Origin: JACOMY01 sp046233115
Lineage (GTDB): Bacteria; Pseudomonadota; Alphaproteobacteria; Kiloniellales; JACOMY01
NCBI GenBank assembly: GCA_046233115.1
Contig: JBJXHM010000002.1
Location: 434,001 to 498,000 of the forward strand
Length of the DNA: 64,000 nucleotides
Reading direction: 5' to 3'
The first letter of the stretch is position 1. Each line of letters begins with the position of its first letter. Shown one piece after another: positions 42,657 to 53,359 of this stretch. The position numbers and the translations under genes are program-made. The notes under the pieces were generated by a model. The model did not search any database. It saw only the letters and a list, made by a program, of their open reading frames with translations, and was not told where the DNA came from.

Positions 42657-43232
42657 TCAGTCGGCCCAGCGGACCAGGTGATCCTCGACCGCCGGGCGCA
42701 GCTTCTCGGCGGCCGGGCGGTCGGCCTGCGGCGTGCCGACATGGATCAGGCCGACCAGACAGTCCTTCTCCTCCAGGCCCAGGGCCTTCTTGAATTCGGC
42801 GTCGTAGGCCCGCGCGCCGGTGACCATGACGGCGCCGTAGCCCATGGCGTGAAAGGCGGTCAGCAGGATCTGCGCCGCGCAGCCGGCTGCCACGATCTGC
42901 TCGACCACCGGCGCCTTGGGGTGCCTCTCGCGCACCACCGCGGCGACGGCAATCATCAAGGGCGAGCGCAGGGCCTTGTCCCTGGCGGTTTCCCAGACCG
43001 CCGGGTCGACGTCGGGCTGGGCACGCTTGGCCTGGTCATAGTAGAGCTCGGCCAGGCGCTCCAGGCCCTTGCCCTCGAACTCGATCAGCCGCCAGGGGCG
43101 CAGCGCGGCGTGGTCGGGCGCGCGCATCGCCGCCTCATAGGCGCGGCGACGTTCTTCGGCGCTCGGCGTGGGGGTTCCCAGGAACTTGGCCGAGACCGAC
43201 TCGCGGCTCAGGAGGGCATCCATCGCATCCAT
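42657..43232 (-). CDS. Nitroreductase family protein (YdjA-like)
   Basis: 191 residues. The N-terminus contains the FMN-binding RRAYEAAMRAPDHAALRPWR pattern (R, H and R of the YdjA group), then QIVAAGCAAQILLTAFHAMGYGAVMVTG and the C-terminal KLRPAVEDHLVRW. Enzymes of this group reduce nitro compounds or other substrates with NAD(P)H. Its start abuts the DUF6489 stop and its stop is 55 bases before mnmE, on the same strand. Confidence 0.88.
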   Translation of the reverse strand: MDAMDALLSRESVSAKFLGTPTPSAEERRRAYEAAMRAPDHAALRPWRLIEFEGKGLERLAELYYDQAKRAQPDVDPAVWETARDKALRSPLMIAVAAVVRERHPKAPVVEQIVAAGCAAQILLTAFHAMGYGAVMVTGARAYDAEFKKALGLEEKDCLVGLIHVGTPQADRPAAEKLRPAVEDHLVRWAD

Positions 43233-43511
43233 TCAAGACTGCTCCTTGTCGTCGTCTGCCGAGGGCGCCGACCCCGGCCAGAAAAAGCGGCGCATCTGTT
43301 CGAAGCCCTCCATGCCGGTCTTGCCGGCCATGGGAGAGGCCATCGGCATCCAGGTGCGCCACAGCTCGCCGCTTTCGATCTGCTTCAGCGCGGTCTGCAG
43401 GCGTTCTTCGACCTCTGCCATCAGGCGTTCCTGCATGGGGGCCACGTCGGGAAGGCCGAAGAACTCACGCACCTCCTTGGGCGTACAGTCGATATCGATC
43501 TTGATCTTCAT
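43233..43511 (-). CDS. Small conserved protein, DUF6489 type
   Basis: 92 residues: KIKIDIDCTPKEVREFFGLP, then a helical stretch of about 60 residues and an acidic tail. Such proteins are conserved in alphaproteobacteria, without known function. The stop of this gene and the start of the nitroreductase are adjacent with no bases between. It may be a helical adaptor, but nothing in the sequence shows its partner. Confidence 0.72.
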   Translation of the reverse strand: MKIKIDIDCTPKEVREFFGLPDVAPMQERLMAEVEERLQTALKQIESGELWRTWMPMASPMAGKTGMEGFEQMRRFFWPGSAPSADDDKEQS

Positions 43512-43661
43512 CCCTGCAAGTCTCCTTATGCGCCCCGGTCCCGCACTTGAGACCTGACTGCTCTACCCTCACCTTATAGCAAGCCGCGCCGGCCTGTGCG
43601 CCGGCTTCTGATGCCTCGTTCGTGCCGCCAAGGCTCGTCCGGCCGAAAGGGAGACCCGCCG

Positions 43662-45728
<2,067 letters not shown>

Positions 45729-45972
45729 TCGCGGGCTTCCTCCGCTGCGAGAGGGCGTGTTCGGAGATCCCCTGCTTTGTGGGAACGATCGCTCCTGGCG
45801 AAAGCCTTGCACTGCAACGCTTGCCGCCGAGAGCGTCGGTAGAGTCGCAGGATTCTGTGGAGAATATGGAAAAAAAAGAATAAATGAGATTCTTTGCAGG
45901 CCGGCTGAGGGGGTCTCGAAGGGACCGGGAACGCTTGAACCAGACGTCGTCGTCGGCGGTCGGTGCGTCTTG

Positions 45973-46050
45973 AGCGGATGGCGTGCCATCGTCCACATCG
46001 GCATGCCCAAGTGGGGCAGCAGTTCGGTGCAGGGTCTTATTGTGAGTAGC
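45973..46050 (+). pseudogene. N-terminal fragment resembling a sulfotransferase/polysaccharide-enzyme P-loop
   Basis: The frame reads AIVHIGMPKWGSSSVQGLI after a TTG. Many sulfotransferase-family and capsule proteins begin with a motif of the type HIGMPKTGSSSIQ that binds the 5'-phosphosulfate. Here W replaces the usual Thr of the loop, and the similarity stops after about 25 residues, followed by cysteine-rich sequence that does not look like protein. No downstream domain exists. Confidence 0.4.
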
Positions 46051-46160
46051 GGTTGGCGGCTCCGCAGCGTCTGTCAGTCAGGTTGTGCATGTTATGGCTG
46101 TGCGCCGTCCACGGTCTTCGTAAAGTGCTTGTTGCCACCATAGCCGCGGACTTTCTCTGA

Positions 46161-46313
46161 GGCAGCTTTGGCGGGGACGATGCCATCTATAACCTGGGTG
46201 GGAGGGTCCGTCAGGACGGCGGTGCCGGCACCGATAGCCTCTTTGTGGTCAAGGATGTCGACCTCTGCGACCTGGTGATCGCCGGCATCGAGCGGATCGT
46301 CCGTTGCGACTAG
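46161..46313 (+). pseudogene. C-terminal remnant of an RTX-type calcium-binding repeat protein
   Basis: Fifty codons ending in TAG read GGDDAIYNLGGRVRQDGGAG followed by TDSLFVVKDVDLCDLVIAGI and a short end. GGAGTDSLF fits the nonapeptide GGxGxDxLx of the RTX/haemolysin calcium repeats, and the final DLVIAGIERI-type end is common at the C-termini of such proteins. An in-frame TGA at 46158-46160 blocks any upstream extension and no ribosome-binding site is seen. Confidence 0.5.
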
Positions 46314-46360
46314 AGCAGATCGCGATCAGGTGGAATCACCTGACCGCGTGAATCTGCTCT
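46312..46360. repeat. Imperfect palindromic intergenic repeat
   Basis: AGAGCAGAT (46312-46320) pairs with ATCTGCTCT (46352-46360), and inner CGCGATCAGGTG pairs with CACCTGACCGCG across one mismatch, with a 3-base bulge between the two stems. The outer arm starts like the next repeat (AGAGCAG), pointing to one dispersed repeat family. Confidence 0.75.
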
Positions 46361-46375
46361 ATCTTTCAAAGTTGT

Positions 46376-46422
46376 AGAGCAGGATGACGGCAAATCGTTT
46401 CGATTTGCCGTCATCCTGCTCT
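46376..46422. repeat. Perfect 22-base palindromic intergenic repeat
   Basis: Arm 46376-46397 is exactly complementary to 46401-46422 with only TTT between. The arms start AGAGCAGGATGACGG and end in CGATT next to the loop. Such elements recur in intergenic regions of alphaproteobacterial genomes. It also lies after the end of the SDR gene on the opposite strand and could act as a transcript end. Confidence 0.8.
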
Positions 46423-46478
46423 AAGGTTCCGGCCGGAGACGATTCGCTCCGAAGGCAAGGCGCCTGCTGCTCCGGCAA

Positions 46479-47234
46479 TCAATGGAAGGTCCGGCCGCCG
46501 TCGACGGCCATCACGGAGCCGGTGACGTAGGAGGATTCGGCGCTGGTGAGCCAGAGTACGGCTGCTGCGATCTCTGTCGGCTCGGCGATGCGGGCCAGCA
46601 GATAGCGAGCGCGCACCGTCTCCAGCGCCGACTCGGCGTCCTCGCCGAGGGTGGAGCGGAAGAGGCCGGTCTCGACCGCACCGGGGCAGACCACGTTCAC
46701 CCGGACGCGGTCCTCCGCCACCTCCATCGCCAGCGCCTTGGAAAACATCTGCAGCGCCGCCTTGGAGGCGGAGTAGGCGGTGCGGAACTTCAGCGGCGAG
46801 AGCCCGGCGCCTGATGAGATGTTGACGATGGTGCCGCCGCCGGCCGCGCGCAGGTGCTTCAAGCCGGCACGGCAGACCTGCATCGGCCCGTCCAGGTTAA
46901 CGGCGAAGAGGTGCCGCCAGGCGCCGTCCTCGACCTCCTCCAGCGGAGCGACCAGGTCGACGCCGGCCGCGTTCACCAGGCCATCCAGGCCGCCCAGTGC
47001 CTCGGCCGCACCCGCGATCGCGGCCTCGACCTCAGCAACCGAAGTGACGTCGCCGGCAAAGGTCGCGATCGTGTCCTCGGGGAAGGCCGCGCGCAGCTCC
47101 TTCAGGCCCGCAGCATCGCGGTCGAAGCAGGCGACCCTGGCCCCCTCCTCCACAAAGCGCTCGACGCTGGCGCGGCCGATGCCGCGGGCGGAGCCGGAGA
47201 CGAAGATCCGGCGGCCGGGAAGCAATGGCTTCAT
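46479..47234 (-). CDS. Short-chain dehydrogenase/reductase, classical type
   Basis: 251 residues. The cofactor motif is GSARGIGRAS, an acidic residue in ACFDRDAAG (D after the second strand) predicts NAD(H) over NADP(H), and the catalytic Ser and YxxxK lie in IVNISSGAGLSPLKFRTAYS followed by ASK. The C-terminal GSVMAVDGGRTFH is typical. Substrate unknown; relatives include 3-hydroxyacyl and 3-hydroxybutyrate dehydrogenases. It follows the acyl-CoA synthetase by 39 bases on the same strand, suggesting use of the same acid. Confidence 0.9.
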   Translation of the reverse strand: MKPLLPGRRIFVSGSARGIGRASVERFVEEGARVACFDRDAAGLKELRAAFPEDTIATFAGDVTSVAEVEAAIAGAAEALGGLDGLVNAAGVDLVAPLEEVEDGAWRHLFAVNLDGPMQVCRAGLKHLRAAGGGTIVNISSGAGLSPLKFRTAYSASKAALQMFSKALAMEVAEDRVRVNVVCPGAVETGLFRSTLGEDAESALETVRARYLLARIAEPTEIAAAVLWLTSAESSYVTGSVMAVDGGRTFH

Positions 47235-47273
47235 CGGGCAGCCTCCGTAAGGGCCGGATTCACGCGATCCACT

Positions 47274-48908
47274 CTAGGACCCGGAACGCACCCTGTCGCG
47301 CAGGGCGAACTTCTGGATCTTGCCGGTGGAGGTCTTGGGGATCTCGGTGAAGGCGAAGCCCTTGGGCACCTTGAAGCGGGCCAGATGCTGGCGGCAATGC
47401 TCGGTCAGCTCCTCGGCGGTGACGCTCTCGCCCTGGCGCAGTTCGACGAAGGCAAAGGGGGTTTCGCCCCAGCGCTCGTCGGCCTTGGCGACCACCGCGC
47501 AGGCGGCCACCGCCGGGTGGCGGTAGAGCGCGCCCTCGACCTCGATCGAGGAGATGTTCTCGCCGCCGGAGATAATGATGTCCTTGGAGCGGTCCTTCAG
47601 CTCGACATAGCCGTCGGGATGCCAGACGCCCAGGTCGCCGGTGCGGAACCAGCCGCCCTCGAAGGCCTCGTCGGTGGCGTGCGGGTTCTTCAGGTAGCCC
47701 TTCATCACCACGTTGCCGCGCATCATGACCTCGCCCAGGGTCTCGCCGTCGCGTGGACAGGGCTCCAGGGTCTTGGGGTCGGCCACCATCAGCTCGTCCA
47801 GCACCGGGTAGGTCACGCCCTGGCGCGCCTTGAGCTTCGCCTGCTCCTCGCTGGAGAGGCCATCCCACTCCGGCTTCCAGTCGCAGACCACGGCGGGGCC
47901 GTAGACCTCAGTCAGGCCATAGACGTGGGTGACGCGGAAGCCAAAACTGGTCATCCGCTCCAGGATCGCGGCCGGCGGGGCGGCGCCCGCGGTCATGAAT
48001 TCAACCGTGCGTCCACCGAAGTCGCGGCGCTCCGCGGGGCCTGCGTTCATAAGCATCTGCATGACGATCGGTGCGCCGCAGAGGTGGGTGACGCCGGTTT
48101 CGGCGATCAGGCGGTAGATCTCGGCGGGGTCGACCGCGCGCAGGCAGACGTGGGTGCCGGCCAGCGAGGTAATGGTCCAGGGGAAGCACCAGCCGTTGCA
48201 GTGGAACATCGGCAAGGTCCAGAGGTAGACCGGGTGCTGCGGCATGTCCCAGGCCATGACGTTGCCGTAGGCCAGCAGCGCCGCGCCACGGTGGTGATAG
48301 ACCACGCCTTTGGGATTACCGGTGGTACCGGAGGTATAGTTGAGGCAGATCGCCTGCCACTCGTCGCTGGGCCAGTCGCCGGCGTCCTTGGGGTCGCCCT
48401 CGGCCAGCAACTCCTCGTAGGTCAGGTGGCCGAAGCCCGCGGTCTGCTCGACGAAGGGGTCGTCCAGCGCGATCACCAAGGGATCGCTGCCGATCTCGGC
48501 CAGCGCGCGCTGCGCCAGCTCCACCAGGCCGGGATCGACCAGGAAGGCCTTGGCCTCGCCGTGCTCCAGGATGAAGGCGACGGCGGCCGCGTCGAGGCGG
48601 GTGTTGATGGCGTTGAGCACGGCACCGGCCATCGGCACGCCGAAGTGGGCCTCGAACATCGGCGGGGTGTTGGGGGCGATGATCGCCACGGTGTCGTCGC
48701 GTCCGATCCCGCGCTTCTTCAAGGCCGAGCCCAGCCGCCGGCAGCGCGCCTGCACCTCCGCCCAGGTCCGCTTGATCGGGCCGTGCAGCAGGGCCGTGCG
48801 CTCCGGAAACACCAGGGCCGAGCGCTCCAGGAAGGTCAGCGGCGTCAGCGGCGCGTAGTTGGCGGGCCCGGCCTCGAGGCCTTCCTCAAAGGGATTGTGC
48901 TGGTTCAT
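47274..48908 (-). CDS. AMP-forming acyl-CoA synthetase (medium/long-chain, AlkK-like)
   Basis: 544 residues from the ATG at 48908, preceded by GAGGAGGA. ANL-superfamily motifs: LNYTSGTTGNPKGVVYHHRG, THVYGLTEVYGPAV, WFRTGDLGVWHPDGYVELKD, and the C-terminal lysine in KTSTGKIQKFALR. FEEGLEAGPANYAPLTPLTF at the start is typical of alphaproteobacterial AlkK-like enzymes. It activates a fatty or aromatic acid to its CoA ester using ATP. Divergent from prpE. Confidence 0.92.
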   Translation of the reverse strand: MNQHNPFEEGLEAGPANYAPLTPLTFLERSALVFPERTALLHGPIKRTWAEVQARCRRLGSALKKRGIGRDDTVAIIAPNTPPMFEAHFGVPMAGAVLNAINTRLDAAAVAFILEHGEAKAFLVDPGLVELAQRALAEIGSDPLVIALDDPFVEQTAGFGHLTYEELLAEGDPKDAGDWPSDEWQAICLNYTSGTTGNPKGVVYHHRGAALLAYGNVMAWDMPQHPVYLWTLPMFHCNGWCFPWTITSLAGTHVCLRAVDPAEIYRLIAETGVTHLCGAPIVMQMLMNAGPAERRDFGGRTVEFMTAGAAPPAAILERMTSFGFRVTHVYGLTEVYGPAVVCDWKPEWDGLSSEEQAKLKARQGVTYPVLDELMVADPKTLEPCPRDGETLGEVMMRGNVVMKGYLKNPHATDEAFEGGWFRTGDLGVWHPDGYVELKDRSKDIIISGGENISSIEVEGALYRHPAVAACAVVAKADERWGETPFAFVELRQGESVTAEELTEHCRQHLARFKVPKGFAFTEIPKTSTGKIQKFALRDRVRSGS

Positions 48909-48963
48909 GCGCTTGCCGGGTCCTCCTCGGGATGTGCTGCTCCTTAGGGCCGGCGATTTTGGG

Positions 48964-48981
48964 CAAGGCGACATCGCCTTG
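48964..48981. promoter_or_regulatory. Palindrome between the divergent acyl-CoA synthetase genes
   Basis: CAAGGCGA-CA-TCGCCTTG is a perfect 8-base inverted repeat with a 2-base centre, in the 211-base gap between the two divergent synthetase genes. The position suits an operator; no known consensus was recognised. Confidence 0.3.
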
Positions 48982-49119
48982 GCAAGTGCCTGGCGGCCCT
49001 CGGCCGCGGTGTGGGCAGGACATGCCTCAAGGCTTGCGGTCCGCGCGCGGCTGAGGTCTCCTGCGGCAAAGGCGCCTGATCGATGCGAGCGCCGGGATCG
49101 TTACGGGAGGCTTGAGACC

Positions 49120-51018
49120 ATGGGACGCTACGCCGAGATGCACCGCCGCTCGCTGGAAGACCCGGAGGGCTTCTGGGCCGAGGCAGCGGAGAAGGTCGAC
49201 TGGATCGAACCCTATCGTGCGGTGCTGGACCGCAGCGCCCAGCCGGTGCCGCGCTGGTTCCCCGGCGGGGTCATGAACACGGCCCACAACTGCTTGGACC
49301 GCCATGTCGCTGCCGGCCGGGGCGAGCAGACCGCGCTGATCTACGATTCGGCGATGACCGGCGAGAAGCGGCACTACAGCTATACCGAGCTGCTGGACCA
49401 GGTGGCGCGCTTTGCCGGCGCGCTGGCCGGCCTTGGGGTCGGCAAGGGCGACCGGGTCATCATCTACATGCCAATGATTCCCGAGGCCGCGATCGCCATG
49501 CTGGCCTGCGCGCGCATCGGCGCCATCCATTCGGTCGTCTTTGGCGGCTTCGCTGCCAACGAGCTGGCGACCCGCATCAACGATTCCAATCCCAAGCTGA
49601 TCATCGCCGGCTCCTGCGGTCTGGAGCCGGGGCGCGTCGTCGCCTACAAGCCGCTGTTGGACGCCGCGATCCAGATGGCGGTGCACAAGCCGCAGCACTG
49701 CATCATCCTGCAGCGCCCGCAGCACCAGGCCGAGATGCTCGACATCGACCTCGACTGGGCCGAGTTGATGGCCTCGGCCGAGCCGGTCGGCTGCGAGCCG
49801 CTGGCCACCACCGACCCGCTCTACATCATCTACACCAGCGGCACGACCGGGCAGCCCAAGGGCATCGTGCGCGACAACGGCGGCCACGCCGTGGCACTGA
49901 CCTGGAGCATGGAAAACCTCTACGGCGTCAAGCAGGGCGAGGTCTTCTGGGCCGCCTCGGACGTCGGCTGGGTGGTGGGCCACAGCTACATCGTCTACGC
50001 ACCGTTGCTGGCCGGCTGCACCTCGGTGCTCTACGAGGGCAAGCCGGTCGGCACCCCTGACGCCGGCGCCTTCTGGCGGGTGATCCAGGAGCACGGCGTG
50101 GTCAGCCTCTTCACCGCACCGACCGCCTTCCGCGCGATCCGTCAGCAGGACCCGGAGGGCGCGCTGATCGGCGACTACGACCTCGGCCGCCTGCGCTCCC
50201 TCTTCCTGGCCGGCGAGCGCTGCGACCCCGACACCCTGGCCTGGGCGCAGGAGAAGCTGCAGGTGCCGGTGATCGACCACTGGTGGCAGACCGAGACCGG
50301 CTGGTGCATCTGCGGCAACTTCCTGGGCGTGGAGGAGCTGCCGGTCAAGCCGGGCTCGCCGACCGTGCCGGGGCCGGGCTGGGAGCTGAAGGTGCTGGGC
50401 ATCGACGGCAAGGAGAAGCCGCGCGGCGAGATCGGCTCCCTGGTCGCCAAGCTGCCGCTGCCGCCGGGCACCTTTCCCACCCTCTGGCACGCCGAGGAGC
50501 GCTTCCGGAAGAGCTACCTGGAGACCTTCCCCGGCTACTACGAGACCGGCGATGCCGGGATCATCGACCAGGACGGCTATGTCTTCGTCATGGCGCGCAC
50601 CGACGACATCATCAACGTCGCCGGCCACCGCCTCTCGACCGGCGCGATGGAGGAGGTGCTGGCCGCCCATCCGGACGTCGCGGAATGCGCGGTGATCGGC
50701 GTCGCCGACCGGCTCAAGGGCCAGGTGCCGCTGGGCTTCGTGGTGCTGAAGAAGGGGGCCGAGGGCGACGAGGCCACGGTGACCCGCGAGCTGGTCGCCA
50801 TGGTGCGCGACCGCATCGGCCCGGTGGCCTTCTTCAAGCAGGCGACCGTGGTCGACCGCCTGCCGAAGACCCGCTCCGGCAAGATCCTGCGCGCCACCAT
50901 GCGCGCCATCGCCGACAGCGAGCCCTACAAGGTGCCGGCCACCATCGACGACCCGGCCATCCTGGACGAGATCGGTGGCAGCCTGCGTAAGCTGGGCTAC
51001 GCCAAGGAAGAGGGCTAG
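49120..51018 (+). CDS. prpE: Propionyl-CoA synthetase-type AMP-forming ligase (PrpE-like)
   Basis: 632 residues from the ATG at 49120, the usual length of PrpE. Motifs: IYTSGTTGQPKGIVRDNGGH, in which the RDNGGHAVAL run is characteristic of propionate and acrylate-type ligases rather than acetyl-CoA synthetase; WWQTETGWCICGNFLG; YETGDAGIIDQDGYVFVMAR; and KTRSGKILRATMRAIAD with the catalytic Lys that sirtuins can control by acylation. It activates propionate (or a related short acid). The next gene starts 24 bases downstream. Confidence 0.88.
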   Translation: MGRYAEMHRRSLEDPEGFWAEAAEKVDWIEPYRAVLDRSAQPVPRWFPGGVMNTAHNCLDRHVAAGRGEQTALIYDSAMTGEKRHYSYTELLDQVARFAGALAGLGVGKGDRVIIYMPMIPEAAIAMLACARIGAIHSVVFGGFAANELATRINDSNPKLIIAGSCGLEPGRVVAYKPLLDAAIQMAVHKPQHCIILQRPQHQAEMLDIDLDWAELMASAEPVGCEPLATTDPLYIIYTSGTTGQPKGIVRDNGGHAVALTWSMENLYGVKQGEVFWAASDVGWVVGHSYIVYAPLLAGCTSVLYEGKPVGTPDAGAFWRVIQEHGVVSLFTAPTAFRAIRQQDPEGALIGDYDLGRLRSLFLAGERCDPDTLAWAQEKLQVPVIDHWWQTETGWCICGNFLGVEELPVKPGSPTVPGPGWELKVLGIDGKEKPRGEIGSLVAKLPLPPGTFPTLWHAEERFRKSYLETFPGYYETGDAGIIDQDGYVFVMARTDDIINVAGHRLSTGAMEEVLAAHPDVAECAVIGVADRLKGQVPLGFVVLKKGAEGDEATVTRELVAMVRDRIGPVAFFKQATVVDRLPKTRSGKILRATMRAIADSEPYKVPATIDDPAILDEIGGSLRKLGYAKEEG

Positions 51019-51041
51019 GCACGGGGTCGGGGGAAGCGGCG

Positions 51042-53204
51042 ATGCACATACTCGGCGTCGACTTCACCAGCGCTCCCAAGCGCGCGAAACCCATCACCTG
51101 CCTGCACGCCAATCTGGCTGACGGCCGGCTGATCGCGGAGCGGCTGGAGCCGCTCTACACCCTCGAAGACTTCGAGGCGCTGCTGCAGCGTTCGGGACCG
51201 TGGATCGCCGGGCTCGACTTCCCCTTCGGCCAGGCGCGGCGGTTCGTTGAAGGGATCGGCTGGCCGCAGACCTGGCAGGGCTACGTCGCCCACGTCGGCA
51301 GCCTCGACCGCGCGGCGTTCCGGGAGGCGCTGGAAGCCTACAAGGCGCCACGCGCCAAAGGTGACAAGGAACACCGGCGCAAAGCCGATCAGGCAGCCGA
51401 TGCGATCAGCCCGCAGAAGCTCTACGGCGTTCCGGTCGGTCTGATGTTCTACGAGGGCGCGCCGCGCCTGCTCGCCGCCGGAGTCGAGATCCCCCATATG
51501 CAGAAGGGCGATCCTGAGCGGATCGCAGTCGAAGCTTATCCTGGCGTGCTGGCCCGCAATTTGATCAGCGACCACAAATACAAGGACGACAAGAAGGCAA
51601 AACAAACCGCGGCCCTGCTGGTAGCACGCCAGAAACTCTTTGACCGTCTCCTGGACGAGGCACCGTCCCGCTTCGGCTTCGCGGTCGAGGCGTCGCGCGA
51701 TCTCTGCGACGACCGCAGCGGCGACCAGCTCGACGCGCTGCTCTGCGCGGTCCAGGCCGCCTGGGCCTGGCAGCAGCGGGAGCGGGGCTACGGCGCAGCG
51801 CAGCCGGTCGACAGTCTGGAAGGCTGGATCGCCGATCCTTCGCTGCTGAGGGCGCCCCCAGCTGCGGCGAGCGAACCGCTCTTCGTCCGGCTGGCCAACT
51901 GGGGAAGCGACCCAGGACTGTCGCTCTCGCCAGAGGCAACGGAGGCGGCGCGCCTGGCGCTGCTGGACACCCTGGCCTGCCTGCTGGCCGGGCGCGAGGA
52001 GCCCACGGTGGCGGAGCTGGCCGGCGTCCTGCAGCGCGACGCCCTGCCCGGACCGGTGGCGACTCTGCGGCCCGGATTCACCACGGACGCCGCCAGGGCC
52101 GCGCTGTTCCACGGTTTCGTCGCCCACGTGCTGGACTTCGACGACTACGACTCGCCGGCCTCGACCCATCCCAGCGCGAGCATCGTCCCGGCCCTGCTGG
52201 CGCTGAGCGACCTCAAGCGGGTCAGCCTCGGCGAGATTCTGACCGCCTATGCGGTCGGCTACGAGACCATCATCCGAGTGGGCCAGGCGCTCGGTGGCTA
52301 CGAGCATTACGCCAGGGGCTGGCATTCGACCTCGACCCTGGGGCCGCTGGGGGCGGCGGCGGCCTCGGCGCGCCTGCTGCGGCTATCGCCCGCCGCCTTC
52401 GCCGTCGCGCTGGCGACTGCGACCAGCAGCAGCGCCGGCCTGAAGCTGCAGTTCGGCAACGACGTGAAGCCGCTGCACGCCGGCCTGGCCGCGCGCAACG
52501 GCCTGGAGGCCGCGCTCTTCGCCGAGGCGGGCCTGACCGCCAACCCGGCGGTCACCGAGGGGCCCTACGGCTTCCTGGCGCTCTACGGTCAGCCGACGGG
52601 CGACCCGGTTCCGGTCGGCGCGCCGCTGGCGCTCGAGGCCTATCCGATCATCCGCAAGCCCTGGCCGAGCTGCGCCTACACCCACCGCACCATCGAGGCT
52701 GCGCTGGCCCTGGCCGCCGCGCCGGGCTTCTCGGCCGACGCCATCGTCAGCGGCAGCATCGCGATCCCGGATCCCTACCACCGCGTCGCCTCCTTCGGCC
52801 TGCCGGCCAGCCCGCCCGAGGCCCGCTTCAGCCTGCCCTACTGTGCCGCCCGCGCCTTGCTCGAGGGCTGTCTGCTGCCGGAGCACTTCACCGCCGAGGC
52901 GGTGCAGGAACCCAGGGTCCGGGCGCTCACCGGGCGGATCGGGGTGGCGCCCTACCAGGCGACCTCCGACCTGGCGGACATGAACGCCGAGGCGCCCGAC
53001 AGCCTGACCCTGCAGCTCGCCGACGGCTCGACCCTGAGCCACAGCGTCGCCGACGTGAAGGGCGGGCCGCGCCAGGCGATGACGGCGGAGGAGGTCGCCG
53101 CCAAGTACCGGGCTTGCGGCGGATCAGCTGATTTCGCCGAACGCCTGCTCGCCTTCCCCTTGGACCGGACCTGGCGTTTCGCCGACGAGGCGGCGCGGGT
53201 CTAG
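51042..53204 (+). CDS. Fusion protein: DUF429 domain followed by an MmgE/PrpD (2-methylcitrate dehydratase-like) domain
   Basis: 720 residues in one open frame. Residues 1 to about 265 are a DUF429 protein (MHILGVDFTSAPKRAKPITC, GPWIAGLDFPFGQ, ISPQKLYGVPVGLMFYEG), a predicted RNase H-like fold. From about 278 on it is an MmgE/PrpD protein (LALLDTLACLLAGREEPTVA, HVLDFDDYDSPASTHPSASI, WHSTSTLGPLGAAAASARLL, IIRKPWPSCAYTHRTIEAAL). The linker is about ten residues (LLRAPPAAASEPLF region). There is no ATG or GTG near the second domain, so it can only be translated as part of the fusion. The two halves normally occur as separate proteins. It may be co-transcribed with prpE. Confidence 0.82.
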   Translation: MHILGVDFTSAPKRAKPITCLHANLADGRLIAERLEPLYTLEDFEALLQRSGPWIAGLDFPFGQARRFVEGIGWPQTWQGYVAHVGSLDRAAFREALEAYKAPRAKGDKEHRRKADQAADAISPQKLYGVPVGLMFYEGAPRLLAAGVEIPHMQKGDPERIAVEAYPGVLARNLISDHKYKDDKKAKQTAALLVARQKLFDRLLDEAPSRFGFAVEASRDLCDDRSGDQLDALLCAVQAAWAWQQRERGYGAAQPVDSLEGWIADPSLLRAPPAAASEPLFVRLANWGSDPGLSLSPEATEAARLALLDTLACLLAGREEPTVAELAGVLQRDALPGPVATLRPGFTTDAARAALFHGFVAHVLDFDDYDSPASTHPSASIVPALLALSDLKRVSLGEILTAYAVGYETIIRVGQALGGYEHYARGWHSTSTLGPLGAAAASARLLRLSPAAFAVALATATSSSAGLKLQFGNDVKPLHAGLAARNGLEAALFAEAGLTANPAVTEGPYGFLALYGQPTGDPVPVGAPLALEAYPIIRKPWPSCAYTHRTIEAALALAAAPGFSADAIVSGSIAIPDPYHRVASFGLPASPPEARFSLPYCAARALLEGCLLPEHFTAEAVQEPRVRALTGRIGVAPYQATSDLADMNAEAPDSLTLQLADGSTLSHSVADVKGGPRQAMTAEEVAAKYRACGGSADFAERLLAFPLDRTWRFADEAARV

Positions 53205-53359
53205 CGCAGGCTCGCTCCCCTGCCTGGTCGGTTGCGCCCCAGCGGCGCCCGAGCCACTATCGGCGCCGTGACGGGGCGCCGGGTGGGAGGCCCCGACCAA
53301 GGGCCATCGCGAGATCCTGACCATCGGATCCGGCGGCCCGTCAATCCGGGGGGACAGAC

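Larger units (their letters stand above)
45729..46478. other. 750-base gene-free stretch with gene fragments and palindromes
   Basis: No intact gene. Contents in order: an unusually AT-rich patch near 45860-45900 including a run of eight A; a fragment like the N-terminus of a sulfotransferase-type protein at about 45973-46050; the C-terminal end of an RTX-like calcium-binding protein at 46161-46313; two palindromic repeats at 46312-46360 and 46376-46422. It is bordered by the ends of YyaL and an SDR gene, which are convergent. Confidence 0.7.

Noticed and set aside
46854..48947. Long open frame of 697 codons opposite the AlkK-like synthetase and the SDR
   Set aside because: It is the antisense shadow of two genes with complete catalytic motifs; composition is low-complexity and no family motif is visible.
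53205..53359. Several GGCGCC palindromes before purC as an operator or terminator
   Set aside because: Short self-complementary GC hexamers are common by chance here; the possible 7-base stem has a 12-base loop and no T-run.
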